A stretch of DNA of 64,000 nucleotides from Aquilaria yunnanensis (Eukaryota > Streptophyta > Magnoliopsida > Malvales > Thymelaeaceae): the NCBI GenBank assembly GCA_039654915.1, contig CM077600.1:76331992-76395991 (forward strand), given 5' to 3'. A program made the translations under genes and the position numbers. Positions 21,461-34,067 of the stretch are shown here, in pieces (position 1 is the first letter of the stretch; every line of letters starts with the position of its first letter). Under the pieces are notes generated by a model that had not been told where the DNA came from, did no database searches, and saw only the letters and a list, made by a program, of their open reading frames with translations.

Positions 21461-24183
21461 GCTCCCCCTTCCTTAGAAGGATTCATCCTCGAATCAAAAC
21501 CTACATTAGAAAAGGGAATTGAATCAATAACAATGAAATAATCAACACATAAGCACTTACCTTTCACATAAGCACCAATACCATGGAATGCTTGTGTATG
21601 AAGATTTAATCTTGTGAAAAACCTGAACCAATATCCAAATGCAATGATACCTCTAGGTTCAAAAACAAAGTTAGAAGCAATTACCACAAAAAATCTGAAA
21701 GTTAGCACAATTTTCATCTTAACTCTAGGCATCACTTTCATTGACTTTGCCATCTCAAAAACAATACTCTCACAACAAGTAAAAGTGTAGGAATAATTTA
21801 CCATAGGGATGCTGTATGCACTTAAAAAAAATGGACCTAAACTCACAGAAGTGTTATGATTATGAAAAACACAAGTTATGCATGTCAAGACAATAGTTTG
21901 CATCGGCCATTCAAGCAAACAAGAATTGAACACAATGCGGCCAAAACTAATAACCAAACAAAGATGCATAAATCTCACAAAAATCCTAAGCATTTTAAAT
22001 GAAACAAGAACAAACTTATTTTTGTATGTGTATGCACCACAATGCATGAAATTTGTGAATGGGGTGTGACACAAAACAAAGGACTCAACACATCTCCTTA
22101 AAAGGCTGAATTTAAATCTAGAATTTTCACTCAAAATAAATACTTTCAAGTTCGGACATAAAGCAAAAAGATCAATGCTGAAAAGTTTGTGTAATGTAGT
22201 GTCAAGATAAAGAAATGCTTGCTGGAAATTAAAGATTGAGTCACAAAAATGGGCTGAACATAAATGGCAATCAAAGAAGTATGTAATGTATGTGTATGAG
22301 CTAATTTATGCATGAAAAATTCCAAAGAAGTAGATTTAACTTGAGACAGAACAAAACAATGTGAAATGGATGCAAAACAAACAAATTCAAAAACAAAATA
22401 CACCAAAACAGATTTTTCTTTGGAGAAACTCAAGCAATTCAAAAGAGGATTTGACAAAACCAAAGAATTAGAAGGCTTAAAACCATATTTTTTCAAATTT
22501 TCATGCTTACTTCCTTCTCTTAATCTACTTTCAGGAAACTATTCTACAAAATAACATTGCAGGCAAACACACATTGTTTGAGATTTTCGTGCAAAAATAC
22601 ATCAAATCTAGGTGTTAGGAAGAAATACATTACAGTGGATGGACTTAGTCTCCAAGTATCTTCCCTTGGTGTAGGAACCATAAAATTTTCACCTTTGCAC
22701 TCAATGACTTCGGATGGAGTTGCAACAATTTCATCCCTTTGAACAATAGGATAAGAAACAATATTAGGCAAACTTTTGCAAATGAAATCACTAGGACTTC
22801 AAATTGTTCCTTCTTAACCTCCTTTGTTGGTTTGATGCATGGGACATGACTTGGAATATTGGGAACAACAACTTTTTGGATGGGCAGTAACTCACTTGAT
22901 TCTTGTAACTTATCTCCACTTAAGTCCTGAAAAGAAGACAACACAACATTAGAAGAAGACTCCATTATGTTAGATGAAAGTATGGCTTCTCTGTAGGTCT
23001 TTCTCTCTTCACTCAGCTTAGGTTCATTGCACTCTTGTCTTCTCTCCACTTCGCACTCAATTTCTTCTCTTAGGAACTCTCCACTCTTCTTCCCCTCATG
23101 TTCACTCTTCTTACTTAATCTCTCAGTTGTTCTCTCAACTTTCCCCTCATCACTCATGCCCTCAACTTTCCCCTCTCTTTCTTTTCTCTCAACCTCACTT
23201 TGAATTTTTCTTTGATCCTCCAAGACTTGTTGTGGTGAAAGTGGTACAAGCATTATTGACTTTTCTTGTTGAGGCCGAGACAAGTCTCCTTTTGCGGCCT
23301 CCACTTTTGGCTTGGGTACTTCTCTCACATCCTTACTCCATGGTCCTCTCCATGTGGAAATTCCTCCTTGACACATCTTGGATGCCTTTGCTCTCTTGAT
23401 GATCCTCTCAGCCTTAATGGCATGATGAAGTAAATCCTCCATGTTGACATAAGGCACCATCTCCACTTTGTTGGCAATCTCAAGATTGAGACCGTTAATG
23501 AATCTAACAATGGTGGTCTCTTCATCCTCCATGATGTTTGCTCGAGTCAAGGTTATCTCCAAGTCTTTATGGTAGTCCTCCACACTCCTTTGGCCTTGCA
23601 CTAGCCTTTGAAGCTTAAAGCGTTGATCTCTAGTGTAGTAGTTAGGAACAAATCTCCTCCTCATCAAGGCTTTAAGGGCTCTCCATGTGTGTATGGGCTC
23701 CTCCTCATTCCTTCTCCTAGAAATAACATCCTTATTCCACCATACAAGAGCATGGTTAGTGAACTTTATGGTAGCCAATTTAACCTTCTTTTCCTCAGAG
23801 TAATGATGGCAATCAAACACCATCTCAATCTTTTTCTCTCACTCCCAATATGCATCGGGATCACTCCTCCCTTGGAAGGATGGAATGGTAAACTTGATGG
23901 AGTTGAGATTGTTGTCCTCCCTTGGTTCACACCTCCTTGGAAACCCGTGGTCATGCCAAACTCTTTTTTCCTCCTCGAGCTCTTCTCTCCTTGGACCTCT
24001 CCTTGGTTGCAAGATGGGATTAGGTCTCCTTAGCAACCTCAAATCTATGTCCTCAATCCTTCTCACAAGTCTATTGAGAGTTTCTTGAAGTTCTCTCAAG
24101 GTAGGCTCCTTATTATGTCTCACTTTGATTCTCCTATCCTCCTGGCCCTCCATACTCCTGAAAATGAAGATCCTTACACACAC
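21211..24183 (-). pseudogene. Broken Gag-like ORF of copy 2
   Basis: The likely start is the ATG at 24153 (MEGQEDRRIK). The gag core is recognisable (YHKDLEITLTRANIMEDEET). TGA at 23839-23841 stands where copy 1 has a Trp codon. The frame shifts near 22795 and again between 22544 and 22149. The last segment (22149-21211, 312 codons) aligns with the unknown Phe/Leu/Cys-rich tail of copy 1, including a clean 12-codon length difference near 22010. It also runs through the PPT into the LTR. As in copy 1 there is no zinc knuckle, protease or RT. Confidence 0.8.
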
Positions 24184-25016
24184 TCACCTCACGTGTTTCA
24201 CTCAAAAGATGAGCACTCAAACACTCAATTTGTTAGTGAGATATTTTTATTCAAAGAGTCCTCAAAAGTTCTAAGAAAACTGTCCTCAAAGCACACAAGA
24301 AAACTTGAATTCTTAAAGAACTATTTTGACTCCAAAAGAGGTGGGCTAAATAAGCTTTAAAAAGCTCTAGGAATCTCTTGCAATTGATGATCACAAGAAC
24401 CACAAAGAAAGCTTTTTTGGCTCAAAAACAATGGGATAGGTTTTGGGGTGCAAAACTTTAAAACTTCTTTTTTTGCAAGCTCTTTTCTTTGTTCTTTCTT
24501 TTTCTTTTCCTTTTTTTTTTCTTTCTTCTTCTTTTTGCTTGCTGTTTTGATGCTAAAACAACTTTCTCCTTGAAGTTACATGCTGCCAAGGATAAAAAGT
24601 TAGTTTTCTATTTGGCCAAGACAAGAAACTATGAAAACATGCACAATTTGAAACAACTTTTTGATACCAAAACTTCCTGAAGTTGGACCTTCTTTTTTTG
24701 GTGTTTTCTTGACTCTAGGATGCTGGAAACAATGAAAACAAGAAAGATTAATAAGGCTGGACATGAAACAGAAAGATAAGAAACAATCAGGAACAAACAA
24801 TTTGAAACCGAAAACAGAATGTGACACAGATTGACTTCTTTTTGTTGTTTTTCAGTTGTTTGATTGCAAACAACGCTGGAAACAAAGGACACAGACCTGA
24901 AACAAGAAAAAAAAGGATTAAAACAGAGGATTAAGACACGAAATTAATGGAAAAAAAATTGAAAGAAAACCGAAGATAAACAAGAACACAAGATATGTCC
25001 TTCAATGGAACTTGTG

Positions 25017-25028
25017 GCTTTGATACCA
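25017..25028 (-). other. Primer binding site of copy 2, one change
   Basis: Minus-strand TGGTATCAAAGC differs from the initiator-Met site at a single base, a G to A change. Confidence 0.8.
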
Positions 25029-25030
25029 AC

Positions 25031-26146
25031 TGATGCGAACCCCGATGGTATAAAGACCATGAAACATGCCCAAGATGTTTTTCAAGCTCCACAAGACATC
25101 AAAGAGACTAGATTTGAAGACCCCCACCCCTAATCAACCTGTGACTAGAAACAAGAAGTATAAGAACACCAAGAACACAAGCACACTTGTGCACCAATGT
25201 AGTCCACAAAGAACCAAAGAGAAATTCTCTCCAAAGTAGCAATATTATTTCATGTCAAGGCTGTTGTTTTACAACCAGAATATATGCCTATTTATAGGCC
25301 TAAACTAGGGTAAAAGACTCAACAAAATTTGCGGCCGAAGTCACCTAGGAAACCTAGTTACAAAGAACTCAAGAAAACCTAGTCAAACTAGGATTCCTAC
25401 ACCCTTTTAACACATGTTTAAGGTTTGCAGCGAATTCCATTTATCCTAAGTGACCTGAATATTTTCCATGGCCTTAATAACATCCTAAATAATTTAAATA
25501 AACATGAAAATAAAATAAAATACGTTACAACACAAGATTGGCCATAAAAACCCCAAAATAGTCTTCTCGGGTGGTTCTTGCTTGTGTCTTCAACTTCAAG
25601 CTGAAATTATAACTTGATGCAGCCATTATTTCTCAAAATTCAAAACATGAAAGTTGTATATATCTTTCTTATATTTTAAATGACACCTGAATCATACAAA
25701 ACAGACATCTAAATCCAAAGATATGCCCAAAATACTGCAACTACTTCTGAACCAGCGATGACTCACAAATAGCGACTTTGAAGCTAAATTGGACCCCCTT
25801 AATGTGAAAATTGGGTTTCATGCCCTGCATATGATTTCTAGCTCCAGATGTTAGATTTCCAATGAATCAAGAATCACTCAATTCTAATCTATTTATCTCA
25901 AGATATGATTTTTCTACCAGAACATCGCCAATCTGTCAACATCCAAGCTTGGCCATCATCTCCATATGATTCCTTCCATGTTCCAGCAGCTCCTTGTGAA
26001 TTCCATGTCCATTCTCCATAAAGAAGATTGAAACAAAGGCTTGTAGCGCACTTGAGAGCTCTTTAGCTTTCTTCCTTGTCATTGGTCCACTAGAAACCTT
26101 CAATGGGTCCTTGCCTTCCTTGATTGTGCCTTCTTTGATCGTATCA
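25031..26146 (-). repeat. 5' LTR of copy 2
   Basis: TGATGCGAACCCC at 25031 to GTATCA at 26146, followed by TCTTA. It pairs with 20344-21460. Confidence 0.9.
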
Positions 26147-26295
26147 TCTTAGGTCCTTCCCACTCATGCATAGCCTTAACCTATTCATGGTCTACTTTAA
26201 GGTCTTATGCATCAATCATGTGACCTAGGAAAGACACTTCTTTTAACCAGAATTGGAATTTGGAAAATTTTGCATATAACATATACTTGTTTTAA
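26147..26295 (-). pseudogene. RT fragment of the Tekay-type element, right of copy 2
   Basis: The minus strand encodes a stretch with EVSFLGHMI, the end of the RT palm in gypsy elements. It reads on through the target repeat into TVKEVRSF at 20343. Stops are present. At about 26296 it joins LTR sequence directly, so the rest of RT, the protease and gag were deleted here. Confidence 0.75.
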
Positions 26296-27133
26296 TAGAG
26301 CTTTTTTGCTCTCTTCTAAGAATAGTCTTAGTTCCATGGATGTTTGATCATCATCATAGAACATTAAATAGCCATGAAACATGAAGATAAACCCTTACCT
26401 TGGCTGTGAAAAACCTGAAACCCTAGAGGAACTTGAAATCTAGGGTTGTTGTGCTCTGTGTTGAATTTTCCTACTTTCTTTTGCTTTCTTAAGGTATGGT
26501 GGCTATGGAGGATGGTGGAGGAGCTCAAGGAGATGAAACTAGCAAGTGGAGGTTGAATTTGGGAAGAAATGGGAGAAAATGATTTTTTTTTAGCTTTAAT
26601 TCTTTCTTTGTTTTTGGTAATGGCATGTTTGCAAATTTTGCAAACTTCAAGCCATACTTGGACAACATTTTTACCGGTCATTTTGGATGGGAAAATGACA
26701 GGTTTTGACCTCCCATTACCTTAGTCAATGGTCATTATGACCTTATTAAAGTTAAGGACACTTGGGTCCTTAAGTGTCTAAAAGCATTAAATGCAAATCT
26801 TTGGCCCCTTTTTGCAATCTAGCACTCACCTTTACTAGATATCATCCATGTCCTTTCTTGATAATTCCATCCATGTCCTTGCCGTAGCCATCTTTGGAAA
26901 TTTTTACAATTGAATACCCAACCTTTGTAACTTTACAATTTAGTGCATAGGTTGCTTGAAAACAAGCAATGTATTAATGCTTTCTTAAGGACCAAACTAT
27001 CATTGTATGCGCCACTTAAGGGAATGTATGTTGAATACTTTGCACTTCACAAATCACATACTACGGTGAAAATTAAAGCATATAATTTTAGTTTCTTATG
27101 CTGTAATTTTTCTATTTTTATGAAGGCGTAACA
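26296..27133 (-). repeat. Partial LTR of the Tekay-type family
   Basis: It matches 15895-16725 of the left LTR (shared ATGGATGTTTGATCA and an ACCTTAGTCAATGGTCATTA block) and ends ...GCGTAACA. The first ~1.4 kb of the LTR are missing. No PPT-like tract follows, so it is not in its original context. Confidence 0.75.
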
Positions 27134-29044
27134 AAATTATTTTAAATTTTTCTGGGAAACTTGCAAAATCTAAAAGGTTTAATCTAACATACATATGTTC
27201 TCTCTATTTTTAAAAACTTACACTTTGCTCTTAATGGTAACATCTGTCTTTTGTTTGTTATGCTAGTGGGTTCAAATGTTTTAATTGTTCGATCAAGTTT
27301 GCACATTGTGAAAATCAATAACATGGTTCATCTCATGCCGCCTCTAATCCAATCTTCCCTTAATATAAAATATATTTTTTATAATTTTTTTCTCTTCTAG
27401 ATAATTTCTATATTTGAAAATTTACTAATAATTTCTAAATCTATAATATATCTGTATTTTTTTAAACCAAAATTTATGTTTTTGATTAATATTAATATTT
27501 TTGTATTAACATTTTATTCACATTCCAACTAGTTCAAAGAGGGAGATATTATTTTTCAAGGATAAATATATTTTAGCTATTCTTATTTCTTTTCAAAATC
27601 TAATTCTGACCATATGAAAGAAATTTATACATTCTATAATTTATTTTGCAAAATATGATAAAAATCATTTATTAATTAAGTACATTATTATATCATCATA
27701 TCATTAGTTAGGTAAATTCTTTAGCCAAATGGTAATTAAAGTGATAAATTCTCAAAAAGGTAAATGATACCCATCACCACTAAACTAATGCTCATATTGA
27801 TTAATCACCTCAAAGTTATCAATTACTACACTGGTTGTCCTCTAACCATGGCAAGTGCTACAATGACATCTTATCATTTTGTCATTAAGATATAGCGGAA
27901 TGCTTATGTGACTAGCTTTATATGGCTTTTGGTGGGGTCTTCTTCTCTTTTCTTTTTGACAATTTAGTAGAGGAAAGTAGAAAGGGCAAGAGGCAGGCTC
28001 TGGCCCCAACATGCAGCACACCCTCCACTAGTTTGACCTTGTAAACCTTGGAACTAGCAGCATGGTAGCCGCCGGCATCTTCAACACCATTGGCCTAGCC
28101 ACCCTTCTCTATGCTAGTCCTGCCATCATTATCTCTTGCGCCATTGCCAGCATCTGTGACCTACTCTCTGCCTTCTGCTATACCAAGTAATTCACCATCC
28201 ACATGGCCGTCACTAGTAGGCCTTTAGCTACCTTCTCATCGCCCTTGGTCAGTTTGTTACAACCTTTGATTTGAATTAATAATTCCTATATTGAGGCCAG
28301 GTGAATATGATAATCGAATGCTGCAGTGGCGAGATGTCTCACCACTTATTTGGGTTCCGCCATCGACCTATCCACTACCAAATGGAGATTGGATTAGCGG
28401 TGTTTTCATCATCTACACTGAGGCTAAAGGAGCTGCCCTAACATATCTCCACCAACAGAATTATGCACAGGATTATTGCCAGAACCTACACTTGAACATT
28501 GTCCAGATCCCGTTAATGCTATATCAGTAAAAGGTTTTCCCATCCATAAACTAGAGTTAAAAGCTTGTATTGAGCCAAAAGCTCTCATTGAACTTCTCGA
28601 CGGACTTGACGTTTGAGCTGTTTGGAGCATTACAAAAGGTGCCCCAATGAGAAATCTGAATATTTTGCACATTGTTGCAAAGTTCAGTGTGCTTTGGTGA
28701 TGTGGGCATAAACTATCTATTTAAGTGAAGACTACCTGGTTTTTCTAACTCCCTTTAGATGTTTTGATTACAAATAGGCAAATGGTCCTTGAGATTTAAC
28801 TTACAGCAAAAAAATAAATCATACCTAAATTGGATTACAGAAGAATAATAAGAACTCACAAAATAATCCAATCAAAATAGAGGAAGCCAAGCTTATAGCT
28901 TTCCGAGAGAATGTAAAGGTGGGCGTTGGCAAGGAAGGAGGAGGAAGTTGTAATTGATGAATTGGGGAGTGGGATAGGTGATATTTAAGTAGAAGAAGAG
29001 AGGGGCTGGTGTTTCAGCTCAGGTACTACACTAGTGGCTAGTGC
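27134..29044. other. Mostly unassigned AT-rich sequence with a small GC-richer island
   Basis: 27134-27900 is very AT-rich with nothing recognised. A short open frame at 28062-28190 (ATG to TAA, 42 residues, rich in Ala, Ile, Leu) lies in a patch of more balanced composition and could be a captured host-gene scrap with a membrane-like segment. I do not recognise it. 28290-28690 has short frames on both strands without a known match. Confidence 0.3.
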
Positions 29045-29308
29045 TCATTGTTGATGTGCTTGTAGAAGCCTTACTAAGCCTTCATTTATCTGGGCAAGGT
29101 TTCTTTGCAGCTCTGCCCACACCTGAGGCATATTCAATTCAAGTGTAGGGTTTATTGCCCCTTGAACCCTTTGTGCTGTCTGTTCACCCCTTTTTTGTTC
29201 TTCATTCCATATGTATAGTCTTTGCTCACCATGAGGTCTTAGGGGTCCCTGATCCCCTCTTCTTGTGGCAACCATTTTCCTTGTTTCATGACAATCAGAA
29301 GAGCACAA
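29045..29308 (-). pseudogene. Gag N-terminus of the Tekay-type element
   Basis: The internal ATG at 29275 (MVATRRGDQGPLRPHGEQR) is the likely gag start. About 76 residues follow to a stop at 29045. It lies 139 nt downstream, in element sense, of the PBS at 29414, which suits a gag start. The rest of gag is missing. Confidence 0.6.
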
Positions 29309-29413
29309 TATATACCGTATGTTAGGTACTTAACACTAGCAGCTAACCTAACTACGCTATATGTATGCAACTATATGCATCATGTCACATGCACATAAAC
29401 CACATTCAAACCT

Positions 29414-29425
29414 ACTCTGATACCA
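29414..29425 (-). other. Primer binding site of the Tekay-type element
   Basis: Minus-strand TGGTATCAGAGT is an initiator-Met type site 5 nt from the LTR end at 29431. Confidence 0.8.
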
Positions 29426-29430
29426 ACTTC

Positions 29431-29745
29431 TGTTACCACTTTGAAAGCTTAAATATAGTGACCATATTTAGTATACCTAAGTCCTAGGGCAATGCATGTT
29501 CTATACGCCAATTAGAACAATGCTCACTATTTTTATCTAAATGGCCCTCTTGGCCATTATGTAAATATATGCATATTGGTCCAACCATCACACATCAATT
29601 TCTACCCATGTCCTCCTGTGCCCTAAAGGTTTTAAACCCATTAATGCACTTAAACCTTCATAGGGAAATAGGTTTGAGACATTAAATCTAAGTTTGTAGT
29701 TATGGATTTTATACTTAACCAGGTAAAATTGACCATATGAATAGT
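29431..29745 (-). repeat. 5' LTR of the Tekay-type element, truncated
   Basis: TGTTACCACTTTG at 29431 matches 14459 onward for about 315 bp, with shared phrases such as CTTCATAGGGAAATAGGTTT. It then diverges. Confidence 0.7.
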
Positions 29746-30443
29746 ACACACCAAAATCGCCATTTGTAGTGGCATTTAAAAGGCAATGGTTGTGGACGTT
29801 GAGGGTGACAAAAATTGTACGAGCTTCGGGAAACAAGAACCTGGGAGTTTAGGACTGGGAAGATACTAAAATACAGCCTCTGTACCAGTATTCCCATTTT
29901 CTCCATCATTGGATTTGAAAATATTGATGATTTGGCAAAATTCTAATTTAAAACCAGAAGTTTTATTCCTTTGACAATCTAGTCCTCATAGTTTATTCCT
30001 CTCTTATTTCTTTAATTCAAGAGTTGGTCAAATTTCAAAAGACTTTATTCTTTAACAATTACTAATTATTGTTAAGATCTTTTCAAACTAACACTCAAGT
30101 CGTGTAGCGACCATAAGTCCAGTTGTTAAAATGAGAAAGCACTAAGATCAAGTAAAACATTGATAGATAACTGTTTAAGATATTAACATTAATCAATAGT
30201 TATTAATGGATAAAATTTTTAGAACTTTGTCTAGGTTTACCTCAAAGACAAGATGATGCATCCTCGGGAGCACCCTACACCCAAGCCCCCTTGGAGAACC
30301 CTACACCCAAGCCCCCTTGGAACACCATCCTAAAGTACTCTATGGATCATACTTGTGGTTTTGTCATCCATGGTCAAGCCAAAGGTGATTTTTCTTCCAA
30401 ACATGACTATTTGCAACCAAGGATGTCATGTTCAAGTTGGTTT
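29746..30443. other. Unassigned sequence with a short tandem repeat
   Basis: There is no gene seen. Two 26-bp units sharing CCCTACACCCAAGCCCCCTT lie at 30271-30296 and 30297-30322. Confidence 0.4.
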
Positions 30444-33297
30444 TGTAGGGTTTCGAGAGCCATAGAAGATAGTGGAAATTAACCAAAACCCTCAAGGAAC
30501 CAAGTGAAACGGGATAAATCGGGTGTTAAAAAATTTTATACCTAGATGGTTGAGATCTTTCACCTAGCTATTGAGCCGAATCACAAAAACTTGAACACTT
30601 GACATGTTCAAACTTTCTACGTATCTAGATGAACCACTCAAATTACAACGCCTCTACCACATCCCAATAGTGTGTTTCTCTTATGTTCACAATACTAACT
30701 TATGTCCTCCAAGGAGTGACAAGAGAAGAGTGCTGCTGGAACTTTTAAAACCTTTTTGAATTTCATCCAAAGGAAGCAGTACTAAAAAATAACACTATAT
30801 AACATATATTTAGTGAAGCTTAACTCCTAAGCGTAATAGGTTTCAAAACCCTAGTCTGATTAGGTCTACTTTTAGGCTTAACAATGTCTCAACTATTGGG
30901 CCAGTAATTAATCCAAAATTATCATGAAACCAAAATCAAACAATTTAGCCCATGCACTCAAATAATCCAATTGGCTCTAAGTATCTGACCCTATAGGCTC
31001 CCATCATGTTAGCAATTATCATAAATCACATTTATGATCGTAAACAACAAACGGTGTCTAGCAACGAACATTGTTACCCAAGTAATAAGATAGTCAGTGA
31101 TTCGGCTAAATCTTTATGATCATTGTTCATATATGCTATCATCTTTTTGCCCAATGATATTAAGACTAAGCACAAGACATAGAATGTGTCACCCTCGTAT
31201 AATCCAATCTTTAGTTTCTTGATTCTCAAGTAGACTAATTTAAACTGATGACATTGATATCCTATATTAACTCATCTAAGCATGGCCATACATATCCCCA
31301 TTCTCACTCAATCAAGGGGCCCAAAGACATCACTCCCATACATAGGAGGGACAAATCTCATCTTGATCATACAAATTTATTTGTGTGATATGTGACATAC
31401 CCAATGACAACCTTCATGTTCACTCAATTACAAGTAACATGGGAAGTATAAAAGTATGTGACTCACATGTAAGGAACCTTGATAACCTCAGGATAAATGA
31501 CTATATATACCATGATCACTATGAGAATCACTTATTACAATCATATAATGATCCATGTAGCATTCTCATCGTGGGTCAGCCTAGTACATAAGCTTCCAAT
31601 TTTTACCCATATGTAGACTACATATCTCATATTAATTTCTACACAAGCTAGTCTGTATGTATTATTGCAACCCACTGCAAATAATACTAAACCAGGGATG
31701 CTTAAAATACTATTGTTCTAGGGTTATAATTATGTTTAATTATAATATGTAGTGTTACTGTTGTGCCTAAAAGCCAATCATGTGATGATTGTATTTTGCA
31801 CATTAAGTCATGATATTTTATTGAGGCATTGTTCCATTAATTGTGTTTGTTATTTGTTTCTGTGTAACGTAATTAAACATAATTACAACCCTAGAATAAT
31901 AGTATTCTTAAACGTCCCTGGTCTAGTATTATTGTAGAGTGAGTTACAATAATACCTAAAAACTAGCATATGTGGAGACTAATATGAGATATGTAGTCTC
32001 TATATGGGTACAAGTTAGAGAACTTGTGTGCTGGACTGACCCACCATGAGAATGCTACATGGATTATTATATAAGTGTCATAAGTGAATCTCATAGTGAT
32101 CATGGTATATGCATTCCTTTGACCTAAGATCATCAAGGTTCCCTATATGTGAGTCATATACTTTGATACTTCTTTTTGTTGCTCGTAACTGAGTGGACAT
32201 GAATGTGGCCATTGGGTATGTCACATATCAAGTGGAGGGTTTTGTATGATCAGGATGGGATTTGTCCCTCCTATGTAATGAGAGTGATATCTTTGGTCCT
32301 TCTTGATAGAGTGAGACTAGAAAAATGCATGGCCACGCTCGGATGTGTTGATATACGATATCAATGTCATCAGTTTAAGTTAGTCTACTCGATAATCAAG
32401 AAACAATAGATCAGGCTATATGAAAGTGACACATTCTATGTCTCATGCTTAGTCTTGATATCTTGGACAAAGGGACAATGACAATATGGATAATGATCAT
32501 AGAGGTTTAGTAAAATCACTAACTATCTTGCCACTTGGGTAGCAATGATGTGTTGCTAGACACCGCTCATTGTTTATGATCATAAATGTGATTTATGATC
32601 ATTGCCAATGTGATATGAGCATATTGGGTCACACACATAGAGCTAATTGGGTTATTTGAGTGCATGGACCAAATTGTTTGGGTTTTGGTTTCATAATAAT
32701 TTTCAATTAATAATTAGCCCAAAGGTTGAGTCATTAATTAAGCCCGAATTAAGTCTAACTGGATTAGGGTTTTGAAACCCATTAGGCTTGGCCGTTGAGT
32801 CTCGCTATAAATACATTATATAGTGAAAATTTCACAGCTTTTGCTCTAGCCTCTATAAGGACAAAATTAGAAGGGTTCTGAAGGTTCCAGCCGTACTATT
32901 CTCTTGTCATTCCCTGGAGGATGCAAGATAGTACTATAGGCGTAAGAGGAATGCATCTGCCGGGATGTGGTGGAGGGGTGATGATCTCGAGAGGCTTATG
33001 TGGATACCATAGAGAGCTTGAACACATCGACTGTTTAAGTTTCATGATTCCACTCAATAGTTGGGTGAAAGATCTCAACCGAATTAGGCATTAAATTTTC
33101 AAACACCCGATTTACCCAATTTCACTTGGATCTTAGAGGGTTTCAGTTATATTCCGCTACGTTTGTTTGGCTCCCGAAACCCAACACGTAGAAACAAAAA
33201 AAAACACAATTATTAGAATAATAACTCAATAAATTATCACAACTCAATAAACAAGATATAATCATCTCTTGATTGGGTTTTGGGCATAACACTAACA
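30444..33297 (-). repeat. Copia LTR, minus orientation, split by another copia LTR
   Basis: The minus-strand LTR runs from TGTTAGTGTTATGCCC at 33297 to about 33192. It is interrupted, then continues from 31752 to 30444 (ending ...CGAAACCCTACA). Internal copia sequence is absent, so it is a solo LTR. The outer flanks do not give an unambiguous target repeat. Confidence 0.8.
31753..33186 (+). repeat. Copia solo LTR, plus orientation, nested in 30444-33297
   Basis: TGTTACTGTTGTGCC at 31753 to ...CGAAACCCAACA at 33186, 1,434 bp. Flanks are TGTAG (31748-31752) and CGTAG (33187-33191), a target repeat with one change. An LTR promoter-like GCTATAAATACATT lies near 32803. Confidence 0.9.
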
Positions 33298-34067
33298 AGT
33301 TGTACTGCCCATACTTGAAAAGAAATTTCATGTGCAAGCACTTGTTCCATCATGCATTAATGAAGCCAAAAGAGGAGCTAGTCAAGGGGCAACCACTTTG
33401 TTGCCTTCAAAGGTTGCAAATACATGTTTTCTAGTATTTTTGAAGGAAGAATAAGCCACTCATACGGCCAGGAGCAACTAGGATTTGCATGGAAACAATC
33501 TGCCTTCTAAAGCATGCATACAACACTTTTTTATGTACTTATGAGTGTGTGTAACATGTTTACCAAATTACAATTTGAGTCTAGCAGCTATATTTTGTAT
33601 TTTACTCTATTTTAGGTAGGAATTCTAGTATAATTGTTATTTTCAAGTGTTCCTAAGAGTTTAGAATTAATATGCCTAATTTTCCTAAGTTTTGTTCAAC
33701 TAGGACTCCTAGTTGTATTAGGTTTTATGTGTCTCTTTTAGCCCCTATATATGCCTATGAATTTTACCGTGTAACAAGCAGATTATTAAGTGTTTTTTCC
33801 AATGGGAAACCTTCTTTCTTTAGTTCCTTAGAACTTCTCTATCTTCTATCTATCTTGAACGAAACTAAGAATGATTTCTTAGTGTAGTTCTTCTTCAAAT
33901 TTCTTCTAATTTCACTTCTACAATTCTATTCTCAAGCCAATATACTTCTAGCTTATTTTCTTTTTTTCTAATTCAATTTCTTGGACCCAATTTTGGGGAG
34001 TTAGAGGCGTGCTTTGAAGCTTGAAAATGTTCCTAGAACCGTCCGTCCATCACAAGAGGAAGAAGAA
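33298..34067. other. Unassigned; possible leader of the endogenous virus
   Basis: There is no coding match. A TATATATG motif near 33746 followed by a pyrimidine-rich stretch before 34000 could be remains of a viral promoter and leader, but nothing proves it. Confidence 0.25.

Larger units (their letters stand above)
20344..26146 (-). mobile_element. Non-autonomous CRM-like gypsy element, copy 2 (older)
   Basis: It has the same family and layout as 6050-11689: LTRs at 20344-21460 and 25031-26146, PBS at 25017-25028, PPT just after 21460, and flanking TCTTA repeats. LTR mismatches are several times more numerous than in copy 1, so it is older. The LTRs are about 100 bp longer than those of copy 1. 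The internal frame is broken by one nonsense codon and at least three frame changes. Confidence 0.9.
14459..29745 (-). mobile_element. Scrambled Tekay/Del-type chromovirus with nested insertions
   Basis: On the minus strand the recognisable parts, right to left, are a 5' LTR start (29745-29431), an initiator-Met PBS (29425-29414), the gag start (29308-29045), RT to integrase with a chromodomain-like tail (26295-26147 and 20343-18201), a PPT (16726-16740) and a 3' LTR (16725-14459). Most of gag, the protease and part of RT are gone. A partial LTR (26296-27133) abuts RT directly. Into this wreck went a copia LTR (16782-18200) and non-autonomous CRM-like copy 2 (20344-26146). Lineage rests on the integrase tail (VAYRLALPPSMSSVHNVFHV, then LTYEEKPIAVL), typical of Tekay/Del chromoviruses. 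Confidence 0.7.
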
